64,000 nt of DNA from Pseudoxanthomonas sp. (lineage in GTDB: Bacteria; Pseudomonadota; Gammaproteobacteria; Xanthomonadales; Xanthomonadaceae), in the NCBI RefSeq assembly GCF_035999195.1, contig NZ_DASYGY010000009.1:1922001-1986000 (forward strand), given 5' to 3'. The notes beneath the pieces were generated by a model, which saw nothing but the letters and a program-made list of their open reading frames with translations, was not told the DNA's origin and searched no databases. Positions 35,485-45,533 of the stretch are shown one piece after another; within the stretch, counting starts at the first letter, position 1; each line of letters opens with the position of its first letter. The position numbers and the translations under genes were made by a program.

Positions 35485-37896
35485 TCAGCCCTCACTGTCA
35501 AAGAGGGGGCCATCTAGATCGGGCTTACACGTCTTTTCCTTTATGTTCCCTGGTGTATTCTTCGGACGAATCGCATCATCGACCTTCGCCAAGCTATTCG
35601 TCTTAGCTTGCTCAATTCTGTCGTGGAGCTGCTTCCGAAGTAGCCTCTTAACCTCTCTACTCAGCCTACGCGCAGTTGGTGCGTAGCACATATCAAAGAT
35701 CCTCTCTAAGCGATCCTCGCTCGCCACACTCTGTACACGTCGATGGAAGGCTTTTAGCCAGCGGTCACCGATCCTGATGTATAAGATTGCAGGATCCTCA
35801 CAGTCGATTAGCGCTTCTTCAACTTTTCGGCGCCCCTTAATCTCGGTTTGAAGCTCCATGCTGGTATAGACCCCCTCCTCGATCCTGATCGATCCTCTTT
35901 CAGTCAGCCTGATAGCCCCTCCCAAGGGAATAGCAGTGGAAAGAAGGAAAGCGTCATTGATCTGTCGCTTCGCGCCCATGCAGCCAAATTGATCCAAGCT
36001 TGCTTGACGCCGCTCAATGGGTGAAAGGTTGTCACCGCCCGGAGAGTGAGGCATATCGCCATAGACATACTTCTCGATGAGCTCGTTCACCTCAAGAAAG
36101 CTCATTCTCGCCGTCTTGAGACTCTTGTACTTTCCATCAACCGATCTCCCCTTGCTGTCCGGAAGGGTGCTTCCAAATAGGCGATGTGACACCTGAGTGT
36201 TTGCATATTTGTTCGCTGACTCGGCAAGTTGATTCCATGCACTTCCAGCGGTTGGCGAGTAGCGCACGGATATCGTTCCCTCGCAGAACTTCTCCATCCA
36301 CTTCGACGTGTTTTCCGGCCCTCGGTCGACGTGAATGGTTCTGGGAAGGAAGCCGTGACGGCGTACGATCTGCCGCATCAAGATCGCCAAGCCCTCGGTT
36401 CGAGAGGGGCCGAAGATCAAGACGAATGCGAGTGGATAGCCAGAACAGCCATCGATCGCAATGTAGAAAGTTGCACTGAGATGCAGTATGTCGCCGGTGG
36501 ATCCGTCGACCATTCTCATATCGATCGGCGTTGAATCGATATGGGCAATCTCGCCATAACCAAGTGGTGCTGCGGACGTGTACCTTGGATCCGTGTTCCT
36601 TCGGACACGCTGGAACGACCGCATGCCCCCAGACGCGAGTGCATGCCGCTGAGGGTTCTGCTCCCTTATTTCTTTCATAAGCGCCGTGAGGCCGGCAACC
36701 GGAATTCCCAGTCGCTCACACTCGCCAGAGTAGATATGGCATGCGTCTCTTTGGCAACTTAACCGCCCCCTGTTCCAGTACTCATCGACAACTTTCCTTC
36801 TAAGAGCGACGTACTGGTCGGGCAGCCTCGGAATCTTGTTGCCAGAGGCGTGGTACCGGGTCAGACATGCGGCAAGGGCTGACGCACCCTCACTCCTCGC
36901 CTGCTGAACGATCTTCGCGAGCCGCTTTACGCTCTTGGTCGGCGCAAGATCCAGCCCACCAATATACCGATCAACCCTCTCCAGGCGCAGCCTTGCCTTC
37001 TCCAGATCTGTCCGTGATGCGGTCAGTGTTTCATCGCCAAGCTCCTCAAGCGATCTGAGCCGGTCCGACACTTTGGCGGCGACAGCGTTTGCATACATCT
37101 CAGCTTGGCTTAACGTCGGAAAGAGATAGAACTTCGATTGCTGGCTGATGGACACTGACTTGCAGGGGCCGAATGCATAAGCCTGCGCCAGCATTAGGAG
37201 TGCGACTCTACTGGTGAAGCCAGCCGATATGTTCTGAAGCTCAGCAATGCTTTGAGGCCTCTTCTCGATGAGACGTCTCGCTGTGTCACAGGCTCGCATC
37301 TCATAGTCGGTGCAATCCAGGCGCTTTGCATCGTAGATTGCGGTCAGATTCTGCAGATAGATGGCCGGGTGTCTTGGTCCTACCCAAACTTTGAACTGGA
37401 TTCCTCGTGCTTTCGCCCACTCCTCGTAAGGCGTGCATGTCCATCCTCCCTGTACTTGAGACCAGTCGGGATGATGCGCGCTGAGCGCCTTGTGGAGCCA
37501 CTCTTCCTGCTTGCACTCAACGAGCTCGATTGCGCACTTTCTGACTACGAGAAAGTCGATGTGAGCGGAGCTTACGTGTGATCGTCCATCCGGTCTTACC
37601 CTGGTTATCCCTACACATGGCACCTGCGTGTAGTAGCCCAGGACATTGGGGTCTTGCTCAAGTTCGTAGGCATGAATGAGCTCACACGTGTGGCTCTCGA
37701 CCGTTCTATGACGGCGGTTCTTTGCGAAGTCGAACCTGGTTACGACGTTGGTCAGCGCGCCCGCGCCTACACGCTTCTGGCACGACCCATTGATTGCCTC
37801 CTCCACGCTTCGGACATTCTCGTGTGTAAGGCCCGCAGCGGCGTAGATGCCACGGCGCGTATGCTCATCTGGTCCACCAATCTCCATCTTGTCCAC
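35485..37896 (-). CDS. tnsAB: Fused TnsA-TnsB transposase
   Basis: The 803-residue protein joins two transposase subunits. Residues about 40-215 resemble the TnsA restriction-type nuclease: Glu-rich ESHTCELIHAYELEQDP, Asp114 in AHIDFLVV and E127-x-K129 in LVECKQEEW. Residues about 440-640 are a DDE integrase core: Asp453 in AHIDSTPID, Asp523 in HVDRGPEN and Glu558 in QLAESANKY, with 34 residues between the last two. Helical DNA-binding regions lie between and after. TnsB cuts and joins the 3-prime ends; an active TnsA cuts the 5-prime ends and gives clean cut-and-paste. The GTG at 37896 has GGGAGG 5 bases upstream and is preferred to ATG 37887. Confidence 0.87.
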   Translation of the reverse strand: MDKMEIGGPDEHTRRGIYAAAGLTHENVRSVEEAINGSCQKRVGAGALTNVVTRFDFAKNRRHRTVESHTCELIHAYELEQDPNVLGYYTQVPCVGITRVRPDGRSHVSSAHIDFLVVRKCAIELVECKQEEWLHKALSAHHPDWSQVQGGWTCTPYEEWAKARGIQFKVWVGPRHPAIYLQNLTAIYDAKRLDCTDYEMRACDTARRLIEKRPQSIAELQNISAGFTSRVALLMLAQAYAFGPCKSVSISQQSKFYLFPTLSQAEMYANAVAAKVSDRLRSLEELGDETLTASRTDLEKARLRLERVDRYIGGLDLAPTKSVKRLAKIVQQARSEGASALAACLTRYHASGNKIPRLPDQYVALRRKVVDEYWNRGRLSCQRDACHIYSGECERLGIPVAGLTALMKEIREQNPQRHALASGGMRSFQRVRRNTDPRYTSAAPLGYGEIAHIDSTPIDMRMVDGSTGDILHLSATFYIAIDGCSGYPLAFVLIFGPSRTEGLAILMRQIVRRHGFLPRTIHVDRGPENTSKWMEKFCEGTISVRYSPTAGSAWNQLAESANKYANTQVSHRLFGSTLPDSKGRSVDGKYKSLKTARMSFLEVNELIEKYVYGDMPHSPGGDNLSPIERRQASLDQFGCMGAKRQINDAFLLSTAIPLGGAIRLTERGSIRIEEGVYTSMELQTEIKGRRKVEEALIDCEDPAILYIRIGDRWLKAFHRRVQSVASEDRLERIFDMCYAPTARRLSREVKRLLRKQLHDRIEQAKTNSLAKVDDAIRPKNTPGNIKEKTCKPDLDGPLFDSEG

Positions 37897-38283
37897 AACG
37901 ACCTCCCACCGGTCTAGCCGGCTTAGGCATAGGGAGCCCGTGCCAAGCGCTAGAAGCGCTTGACAGGGCGTTCAATAAGGGGGAGATTCCGGACTTAGCG
38001 AATGTGTACGAAATCAGATTGCCCGCTCGGTTGGCGCCTTGCGGGCTTTCTTTTTCCCCGCGACGGGGTGTCTCAGCTCGTATCCACGCTATCCTCCTGT
38101 TTTCCTTAAGCTTTCCAAAGCGCTAGCTAGCTCGACGATGTCCGCTGGATAGCGCAGCCACATGCCAAGCGTGCAGACACGAGCACCAGACATTTCGTGT
38201 CGCCCGCCGTTGAGCCCAGCCTAGTTGCAAAGCTTCATCTTCCGCACCCAGAATTAATTCGCCTTTTGAGGTGCATTTATTTG
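37897..38283. other. Gene-free stretch upstream of tnsAB with hairpins; likely transposon-end side
   Basis: The stretch holds a perfect 8-base inverted repeat CAAGCGCT-AGA-AGCGCTTG (37944-37962), then a terminator-like stem, then AT-richer sequence leading to a rightward gene. It should contain the tnsAB promoter and the proximal end with TnsB sites. I could not define repeats of the TnsB-site type by eye. The 11-mer CGATGTCCGCT (38136-38146) recurs directly at 33071-33081 on the far side of the operon. Confidence 0.4.
38021..38056 (+). terminator. Terminator-like hairpin
   Basis: GCCCGC (38021-38026) pairs with GCGGGC (38041-38046) around a 14-base loop and is followed by TTTCTTTTTT. It is oriented rightward, yet no rightward gene precedes it, so it may have ended a gene now lost, or shield the element from outside transcription. 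Confidence 0.55.
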
Positions 38284-39051
38284 ATGAATACGGTGCATTC
38301 GGAACTCACCGAGTTGGCCCCTGCTCGGCGAGGGCGTCCACCCAAGTCAAAGGTCGATTTATTTAGGGAGCGCGTGCTCCTGGCCGTGCTCGCACAGCTC
38401 CCTAGTGACGCGTCACAGTGTCGATCTGACAGGAGCGCTGCGCTTCGCGGCGGCGTCCTTACTCGAAAGCGCGAGGCCCGCATCGCCGATCACTGCCCAG
38501 TCTTTGCTGAAGCAAGCCGATGGCCGTTTCACTTGCTGGAGACGAGGAGCTATACACCATCTAGACTTCGCGAGCTCATAGAGACCTACGAATGTGAGCC
38601 GTCATACCTACTGTCGCATCGGCGCGTCGAACTGCCCGCCTGTAGCGACGGGCAAGTAATTTTCTTCCCCGCGAGAGACCCTGCATCACTCCTTTGGAGG
38701 GGCGATTTGTACGGGTACCTAGCCCTGCTTACGCAGTTTCGGTTATCGGAGTTGAATGGCGATGTGCCAACGCAGTGGACAACGGCGAGGTATTTGGCGC
38801 GCTCCATTCCCGGCGCGTGTCAACATCCCGCCATTGCTCAGAACGCGCGGACGCTGATTTCTCTAACTATGCGATTGCTCAGACACCTTCCTCATCCCTG
38901 CATCCCAGTGAGGATTGATCGTCATCAGACGCTCGCACTCGTTCGCCGCGGATCGAGCTACAGAGCCGGCTCTACTCTTGACCCTCTTGTTCATTACTCC
39001 GTACGCACGTGCACATCCGACCAAGCGACGTTTCTGATTCCGCACTGTTGA
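38284..39051 (+). CDS. Protein of unknown function next to the transposition genes, with AT-hook-like motif
   Basis: The 255-residue protein starts at ATG 38284 (MNTVHSELTEL) with GAGGTG about 11 bases upstream. Near residue 17 it has RRGRPPK, an AT-hook-like DNA-binding core. The rest is soluble, rich in Arg, Leu and Ser, with several Cys (YECEPS, PACSDG, GACQHP). It is divergent from tnsAB and could be a cargo or regulatory gene of the element. I recognise no family. GC and codon use fit the island. Confidence 0.5.
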   Translation: MNTVHSELTELAPARRGRPPKSKVDLFRERVLLAVLAQLPSDASQCRSDRSAALRGGVLTRKREARIADHCPVFAEASRWPFHLLETRSYTPSRLRELIETYECEPSYLLSHRRVELPACSDGQVIFFPARDPASLLWRGDLYGYLALLTQFRLSELNGDVPTQWTTARYLARSIPGACQHPAIAQNARTLISLTMRLLRHLPHPCIPVRIDRHQTLALVRRGSSYRAGSTLDPLVHYSVRTCTSDQATFLIPHC

Positions 39052-40004
39052 TAGATGGCAGGCCGTATCGCGTCGTGACACTTGAGTGGAAATTTCCCTT
39101 GGCGAGCGCTGCCCGGGCGACTTCGAAGCCTCCCCGCAGCTGACGGTGATGCTGAGGCTAAAGCATTCGATCACGGTCTAGTCGCTGTTGCCCGGAGCGG
39201 GGTCGCCCGCCACTTATACACAGGCGGGTGCGACCGAGGCAACCGTGTCGGCCGCCAGGGGCGTCATCAAGCCCAAACTGAGGTACGACCCCAAGGCCGC
39301 CCACAATGCAGTGTCGGACGTGCGTGCCGTCGAAAAGCTTGCGGCGGGCGCGCCATTGGGACCGGAGACACTGGGACTGTGCAACACCGCAGGCTGGCTC
39401 GATTCTGGGACGCACTCGGTATCACGTCCGCCCTCTGGAACGGCAATGACGCGTGTACCCTGGGTCAGAGGATGACTTCGCGGCTTTTTTCCATCCTGAC
39501 CGATTCCCAATGCCGTGAACTGGCGGAGATTTGGGCCGGGTTGAGGCGGGTGACACTGTTCGAAGAGGATGCGACTCGCTCAGAGAAGTGCGACTGAGTG
39601 GCCTTGCTCGTCCACCCCACCGCTTGAGCGCGCCGGGCGCCGGGCGCCGCCTTTGATCATGATGCCGCTATGTTGCGGGGCTAAAGGGCCCCAGAAACGC
39701 CGCTTGCAATGAGAGCGTCACGTGTGTGTCCGCAGCCTCAGGCACACCAATTGGCGGCGTTTAAGACTCGGCCACATAATGTGACGATGTCCCTAATTCA
39801 GTCCAATAATTGACTTATGAGCGGACCAAAGTCTCATTGCATGCGGCATGTGCGTGCTCGTCTGCCACGCAGGATGGTGAATCGTAGTAGAGCGCGCTAG
39901 TCTCCGCTCTGCTTAGCATGGTGCTCCGCAATGACGTTATCGCGGTAATGGGGCGGCCGGAATAGCGGCCGAATCGCAACAGTTGTCGTGCTCAAGGAAT
40001 AGCT
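39052..40004. other. Long stretch with no supportable gene
   Basis: Several short overlapping frames exist at 39082-39597, and one at 39188-39475 has a protein-like composition (IKPKLRYDPKAAHNAV), but none has a good start or a recognisable domain; decayed coding DNA is likely. AAACGCCGC at 39695-39703 and GCGGCGTTT at 39754-39762 form a long hairpin with an inner GTGTGTCC/GGCACAC pairing. The last 150 bases should contain the promoter of the autotransporter gene. Confidence 0.5.
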
Positions 40005-43000
40005 ATGGAAGTCGTAGCGCGTGCATTGAGATTTGTGCCCTTTCTCATGGCTGCTTTACTCGTAGCGAACATGCCGGCGGAAGCGCTCGCACAAGTTCCC
40101 GAGCTTAATGTCGCTGATGTTACCCGCGCCGAAGGTGACAGGACTCAACCGTTGTTGTTGATCGTCAGACTAAGCGCCCCCGCTCCTCCAGGCGGCGTAA
40201 GGTTTTCCATACGATCTTCAGACGGCACCGCGACTCTCGCTGATGGCGATTATGTGGAAGTGAATAGCCAGCCCGTCATATCGGAAGGCGACGACTTCGC
40301 GATTGTCTTCGTGCCCATCGTAGGCGACACACGAGTTGAGCCTGACGAGTTCTTTTCTGTGAGTATTAGCGCGGCAATTAACGCGACCGTAGGAAATTCT
40401 GAAGGCATCATTACACTACTAAACGACGACCCCCAGCCGACCCTGACGCTTCAGGTGGATCGCCAGACGGTGGATGAGAATGAGGGAGTCGGATTCTACT
40501 ATACAATTAATATGGACCGGCCGCCGATCGTGCCGATTAGTGTCAACTTAGGCTACGCCGGATCGGCATCCGCGGGCGACGACATTAGCGGCCCAGCAAT
40601 AGTTGCGATCCCCGCTGGCGCACTCTCAGCCACATTTGTGGTCGACGTACTCAACGATTCGATCGTCGAATCGAGTGAATCGGTGGAGGTATCACTTCTC
40701 CAAGGCGATTCCTACTTCATAGGTAGTCCGGACACCGTCGTGTCTACGATCACCGACACCGATCTCCCGGCCGCGACGATCTCAGTAGCACCCAACTCCG
40801 TGGTTGAGAATGCTGGCATTCCATTGGTCTATACGATTGCCTTAGACCAACCGACACCGGCCGCGCTGACGTTCCCTCTTGACTACAGCGGAAGCGCGAC
40901 CAGTGGTAGCGACTACACCGCGCCCACCTCCCTGCTGATCCCGGCCGGCGCCAGCTCAGTGAACCTGGATCTGACACCTACGGCCGACGCTGTCATCGAA
41001 CCCGATGAGACGGTCATCGTCACGGTGGGCAGCGGCACCGGATACCTGCTCGGTACGCCTGCTCAGGCGACAGGCACCATCGCTAATGATGATGTGCCGG
41101 CCCTGTCCATCGCCGATGCGTCTACCTCCGAGGGCGACGCCGGCACCACCAACCTCCAGTTCACTGTCACCCTATCCCAGCCGGCAGGGCCGGGGGGAGT
41201 GAGCTTTGACATCGCAACTGCCGACCTAACAGCTACCGCAGGAGAGGATTACGTCGCTAACGGCCTTTCCGGACAGGCCATCCCCCAGGGACAGACCAGT
41301 CTGGACTTCAACGTGCAGATCAACGGCGATCTGCTGAATGAGCCGACGGAATTTTTCACCGTCAACATCACCAATGTGATCGGGGCTACGGTGATCGATG
41401 CTCAAGCCCAAGGGACCATCGTGGATGACGACGACGCGCCGACCTTAAGCATTGAGAGCCGCTCGGTCACCGAGGGCGATAGTGGAACTCAGAGCCAATC
41501 CCTTGCCGTGACACTCAGCGCACCCAGCGCCCAGCCAATCAGTGTTGGCTACGACACCCTTGATGGTGCCGCCTCGGCAGGGTCGGATTACGTGGCTACC
41601 AGCGGCAGGCTGACCTTCGCATCAGGCCAAACCTCCCAAAGCCTGGTCGTGGACATCCTCGGTGACACGAATGTCGAAGCAGATGAGGCCTTCCAGATCC
41701 AGCTGAGCGATCCAGTCAATGCCACTATCGCCTCCGGCACCAGTGCGGTAACTATCATCAACGACGATTTTGCCGTAATTGTTACTCCGGACGTTATCTC
41801 TTCCGCGACTGTCGGGGTTGCTTACTCGCAAGTGCTCGCTGCGAATGGAGGCATTGCTCCCTATGTGTTCCAGATTTCTTCTGGCTCACTCCCTGTCGGC
41901 CTCTCACTTGTGGACAACAGAATAGAGGGGGTTGCCCGGGCTGATGGAGTGTTCAGCTTCACGGCAAGTGCTACGGATGCCAACGGGGTCGTCGGTTCGC
42001 GTAGCTATACTCTCTCTGTCGATTCACCCAGTATCGTGTTCGCTGGCAGCCCGCTCCCGGCGGCGCAAATAGGTATTAATTATGCGACCCAGCTGCCCGA
42101 AGCTACCGGCGGGTCGGCCCCTTATATATATCGGGTCATATCCGGAGCCCTGCCTGGCGGCCTCAGCCTTGAAGGCGCCACACGAGTCGTCTCCGGAACT
42201 CCGGACTCGCAAGGATCATTTACCTTCACGGTTGAGGTAAGAGATTCCACGCAGGGCCAGGGGCCCTACACCGCTACACAGAACTTCACAATTGAGGTTG
42301 TCGATCGGGCGCCGGTGGCTAATCCGGCTTCGTTGACTCTAGCGTACGGCGCATCAACGACTCTCGTGCCACTACCTATCACGGGTGGAAGTCCCACTTC
42401 TGTTGCGGTGGTGGCACCACCTAGCAACGGCACGGTCCGGGTCGATGGACTCCAAGTTTATTATCAGCCAGTCGGCGACTTTGCTGGCAGGGACACATTT
42501 ACTTACAGCGCCAGTAATGCCATTGGTACATCAGCGGCTGCGCTGATCACGATCGATGTGCAGCCGCCTAACATTACCATCCAAGCAACTGGTCCACTGA
42601 CCACTCGCGTCGGGGATCCTTACTCTCTCATCTTCTCGGTGCAAGGCGGATCTGAACCCTACGGCGGCCAATCCGTCAGGGGATTGCCGGCGGGGCTTCT
42701 GCTGAGCGATGTCAACTCAGATAGCCTTATCATATCGGGCACCCCAATTGCGGCTGGAACGTTCATGCTGGAAGTGGAGGTGACCGATGCAAGTATCGGC
42801 GACGGACCCTTCACCGCGAGCCGGACGTTCACGCTCACGGTGGAAGCGCCAACGCTAGCCTTATCGCCAGCCTCTGGCGTGCTGACCTCAGCCTATGGCG
42901 TTGCCTATGCACAAGTATTCAGCGCGTCCGGCGGCATCGGCCCCTATACGTACTCTCTAACCGGGCCGCTCCCCCCGGGTATGAGTTTTAGTGGCAATGT

Positions 43001-45017
43001 GCTGTCGGGTACGCCTCTGGGCGTCGGAGATTACCCGATTCAGGTTGCAGCGACGGATACTGGCACTTCTCCCTCGGTCGTGATCGGTCAAACCTATACC
43101 CTCACCATAAGTCCACCGAGCATTATTCTGTCGCCGAACGTTCTACCGCCTAGTTCGTCCGGCGCGCCCTATGCGCAGCTCATTACGGCGTTCGGCGGAT
43201 TGGCGCCCTATACATTCGTGGTCAGCTCGGGTGAGCTCCCAGCCGGCCTTCTGCTAGAGGCCTCGGGCACGCTTAGCGGGACCCCGACACAAGCCGGCTC
43301 CTTCGTGTTTGAAATCAGTGCTGCCGACGCCAACGGACAAGTGGGTACCGGTCGCTTCGCATTAGAGGTAGCTGCACCGACCCTAATTCTGATGCCTGAC
43401 GTACTGACATCTGGACAAGCCGGGCTGGCGTACTCACAGACGTTCGTCGCATCCGGCGGACTGTCGCCTTATCGCTACATTGTCGCCAGGGGGGAACTCC
43501 CTACCGGGCTGAGTTTAGATGAAGCAAACGGAATACTCACAGGCGTCCCGACCGAGGCTGGCTCCTTCGCTTTCACCATCATGGTGAACGATAGTACTAC
43601 TGGTTCAGCTGGGGTGGTCTCGCACCCCTATGTGCTAACGATTCTCGCGCCTGTCATAGTGATCACGCCCGAGCGATTGCCGGATGGAACAGTATTAGCG
43701 CCTTATGAACAGAAATTTGTCGCTAGCGGCGGCTCGGCACCTTACGTTTACGCACTTGAGAGTGGAATGCTTCCAGAAGGACTTCAACTCGATTCGGATG
43801 GCCGACTTTACGGTTCGCCGAGGGTAAGTGGAGCTTACACCTTGGTAATCATGGCAATTGATGCCTTGGGATTCACAGGCTCAAGGTCCTACCAACTAGA
43901 CGTCCACAGTCGACCAGATCCTTCCAGGGACCCGGAAGTCCGAGGCGTGCTGGAAGCGCAAGTTCAGTCGGTTCGCAGATTTGCAATGACGCAAGCTGAC
44001 AACATCCAGAGACGGATTGAAGGCTTGTCTGGCCCCTCGTCGTCCGCTGCAATGTTCAGTAACGGCATTGCATTTTCTCAGAGCAGCCCGTGCATTGACC
44101 GTGCAGGCGATGGCCTGAGGTGTTCTGCTCCCGTGCCATACGCGCCGCCGGACCTCCCGCCTGAAGTCTACGAGGACGACAGTACGCCAAGTTCGCTGCA
44201 CCTGTGGTCAGCGGGCAGTATCAGGTCAGGCAATGCAGATGGACGCGGCGCAAGCAATGTGGCCTTTGAAACGGACGGCATTACGCTAGGGGCCGACTAC
44301 TATTTCACCGACCGCCTTGCCCTCGGCGCCGTACTCGGCTTCGGTCGGGAAACCGCAGAGGTGGGATTCAATGGCAGTCAGGTGGAAGGTGACGCAGCCA
44401 CCGTCGCCGGGTACTTCAAGTTTCACGTAACGGATGAGGTTTACCTGAGCGGCCTACTGGGCTACCAGAGCCTCAGCTTTGACATCAGGCGTGCCCTAGA
44501 CAGCGGTGCGCTCGCTGTCAGCTCGCGTAGTGGCTCACAAAGGCTTGTATCTTTGTCGGCAGGAATTGAGCGTCGGAGAGACGCCTATTCTGTGACGAGT
44601 TACGCGAGGCTTGATGGACAAAGAGCCCGCTTGGATACATTTACAGAACGAGCAGACGCGCTCTATGCGCTGACATTTGCACCCCAGAACATAGGCGCCC
44701 TCACTACAAGCCTTGGTTCACGAATGGAATGGCGAAACGATGTCGGCTGGGGGTCTTTCAGCCCCCAAGTGCGCTTAGAGATCCAGAGAGATATTGAATC
44801 CGACAGCACAGCAAGGCTGAACTATGCCGAAGCCGCAGATGAGGACATGTACAGTTTAAGACTCCTCGGCTTTGACCGCACTCGCGCAGTGATTGGGTTG
44901 GGCGCCCGCTTCGTGCTCCAGCGCGATTTCAGTCTACGTGTGGAGTATCGAGGCCTCTTCGGCACAGGAGGTGATACTGACCATGGCGTTTTGCTCAATG
45001 TGGAGAAGCGCTACTAG
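40005..45017 (+). CDS. Giant autotransporter with Calx-beta and Ig-like repeats
   Basis: The 1670-residue protein has a signal peptide (about 1-30, ending EALAQ). Five Calx-beta-like repeats follow (about 32-590), each ending in a motif like GTIANDD or GTIVDDDD that can bind calcium. Then come about seven He_PIG/cadherin-like Ig repeats (about 592-1300) with the recurring AYSQ...ASGG.SPY and LP.GLSL phrases, one Big-type unit (about 770-852), a linker, and a C-terminal autotransporter beta-barrel (about 1395-1670) ending NVEKRY. The barrel inserts in the outer membrane and displays the repeats, so adhesion is the likely role. A ribosome binding site AAGGAAT precedes the ATG. Codon use is lower-GC than the backbone, indicating transfer. 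Confidence 0.87.
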   Translation: MEVVARALRFVPFLMAALLVANMPAEALAQVPELNVADVTRAEGDRTQPLLLIVRLSAPAPPGGVRFSIRSSDGTATLADGDYVEVNSQPVISEGDDFAIVFVPIVGDTRVEPDEFFSVSISAAINATVGNSEGIITLLNDDPQPTLTLQVDRQTVDENEGVGFYYTINMDRPPIVPISVNLGYAGSASAGDDISGPAIVAIPAGALSATFVVDVLNDSIVESSESVEVSLLQGDSYFIGSPDTVVSTITDTDLPAATISVAPNSVVENAGIPLVYTIALDQPTPAALTFPLDYSGSATSGSDYTAPTSLLIPAGASSVNLDLTPTADAVIEPDETVIVTVGSGTGYLLGTPAQATGTIANDDVPALSIADASTSEGDAGTTNLQFTVTLSQPAGPGGVSFDIATADLTATAGEDYVANGLSGQAIPQGQTSLDFNVQINGDLLNEPTEFFTVNITNVIGATVIDAQAQGTIVDDDDAPTLSIESRSVTEGDSGTQSQSLAVTLSAPSAQPISVGYDTLDGAASAGSDYVATSGRLTFASGQTSQSLVVDILGDTNVEADEAFQIQLSDPVNATIASGTSAVTIINDDFAVIVTPDVISSATVGVAYSQVLAANGGIAPYVFQISSGSLPVGLSLVDNRIEGVARADGVFSFTASATDANGVVGSRSYTLSVDSPSIVFAGSPLPAAQIGINYATQLPEATGGSAPYIYRVISGALPGGLSLEGATRVVSGTPDSQGSFTFTVEVRDSTQGQGPYTATQNFTIEVVDRAPVANPASLTLAYGASTTLVPLPITGGSPTSVAVVAPPSNGTVRVDGLQVYYQPVGDFAGRDTFTYSASNAIGTSAAALITIDVQPPNITIQATGPLTTRVGDPYSLIFSVQGGSEPYGGQSVRGLPAGLLLSDVNSDSLIISGTPIAAGTFMLEVEVTDASIGDGPFTASRTFTLTVEAPTLALSPASGVLTSAYGVAYAQVFSASGGIGPYTYSLTGPLPPGMSFSGNVLSGTPLGVGDYPIQVAATDTGTSPSVVIGQTYTLTISPPSIILSPNVLPPSSSGAPYAQLITAFGGLAPYTFVVSSGELPAGLLLEASGTLSGTPTQAGSFVFEISAADANGQVGTGRFALEVAAPTLILMPDVLTSGQAGLAYSQTFVASGGLSPYRYIVARGELPTGLSLDEANGILTGVPTEAGSFAFTIMVNDSTTGSAGVVSHPYVLTILAPVIVITPERLPDGTVLAPYEQKFVASGGSAPYVYALESGMLPEGLQLDSDGRLYGSPRVSGAYTLVIMAIDALGFTGSRSYQLDVHSRPDPSRDPEVRGVLEAQVQSVRRFAMTQADNIQRRIEGLSGPSSSAAMFSNGIAFSQSSPCIDRAGDGLRCSAPVPYAPPDLPPEVYEDDSTPSSLHLWSAGSIRSGNADGRGASNVAFETDGITLGADYYFTDRLALGAVLGFGRETAEVGFNGSQVEGDAATVAGYFKFHVTDEVYLSGLLGYQSLSFDIRRALDSGALAVSSRSGSQRLVSLSAGIERRRDAYSVTSYARLDGQRARLDTFTERADALYALTFAPQNIGALTTSLGSRMEWRNDVGWGSFSPQVRLEIQRDIESDSTARLNYAEAADEDMYSLRLLGFDRTRAVIGLGARFVLQRDFSLRVEYRGLFGTGGDTDHGVLLNVEKRY

Positions 45018-45029
45018 CGGGTTAGCGCC

Positions 45030-45494
45030 TCAGCTCGGTACGGAGGCGCGACGGGGACAGGCATCGCTCAGCGCTACCTCATGCGGCAGACAATGCACCA
45101 TCCACGCCAAACGCCTCACCAGGCGCGCATAACCTCACTCTTGTAGGCACTGTGGGCAAAAGGCTGACCCGTGGTGCCCGCGGGTCAGGTGTTAAATCCC
45201 TGCCGGGGCCAGCCATGGCAGGGTGCCGTCGGCAGAAACTGGCGGATAGAGAAGCCCGGAAAACCGTCGCACGAGGAGTTCCTCCAGGCAGCAAATCGGC
45301 ACGCCCATGAGCGCCGAGGCGAGCCTGACCGCCTCCGCGGGTGAGTTCCGATCGATGTCCCGATTCCAGATCTGCCACGTCCCGAAGGTGCGCTGCACAA
45401 ACACATGCAGTCCCACACCATCGGCATGCGCGCGGCGGGCTAGCTAAGAGGAACAAATCTCGCCACGCAGCGGCTGGGAATGAGTGCACCACAT
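45030..45494 (-). pseudogene. Decayed tniQ remnant
   Basis: One leftward frame reads SQPLRGEICSS-stop-LARRAHA, then GLHVFVQRTFGTWQIWNRDI, LPWLAPAGI-stop-HLTRG, SAFCPQCLQE-stop and RLVRRLAWMVHCLPHE. This follows the TniQ family pattern (SSWLARxAxA..., then CPxCL..., then WRLxxxxxCxxH) with three in-frame stops; the first replaces the conserved Trp of SSWL. The region stops after the second zinc pair, so the C-terminal part is missing. It is distinct from the intact tniQ 11 kb away and follows a tniB remnant as in Tn402/Tn5053-type operons. Confidence 0.72.
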
Positions 45495-45533
45495 GCGGCG
45501 GCGCGCTGCTCGTCGGCCGGCGTGCGTGCGGGT

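Noticed and set aside
37897..38100. tRNA gene as insertion site near the terminator-like hairpin
   Set aside because: No cloverleaf, anticodon arm or CCA end could be formed around the hairpin at 38021-38056.
33071..38146. 11-base direct repeat CGATGTCCGCT on both sides of the transposition operon as target-site duplication
   Set aside because: Tn7-family elements make 5-base duplications, no inverted terminal repeats adjoin these copies, and the word resembles a common intergenic motif; chance is as likely.
39082..39597. 171-codon rightward gene
   Set aside because: No ribosome binding site, shifting composition between overlapping frames and no recognisable domain; treated as decayed sequence.
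33000..39600. CRISPR-associated transposon
   Set aside because: The operon has TnsAB, TniB and TniQ, but no cas genes and no repeat-spacer array are visible anywhere in the window.
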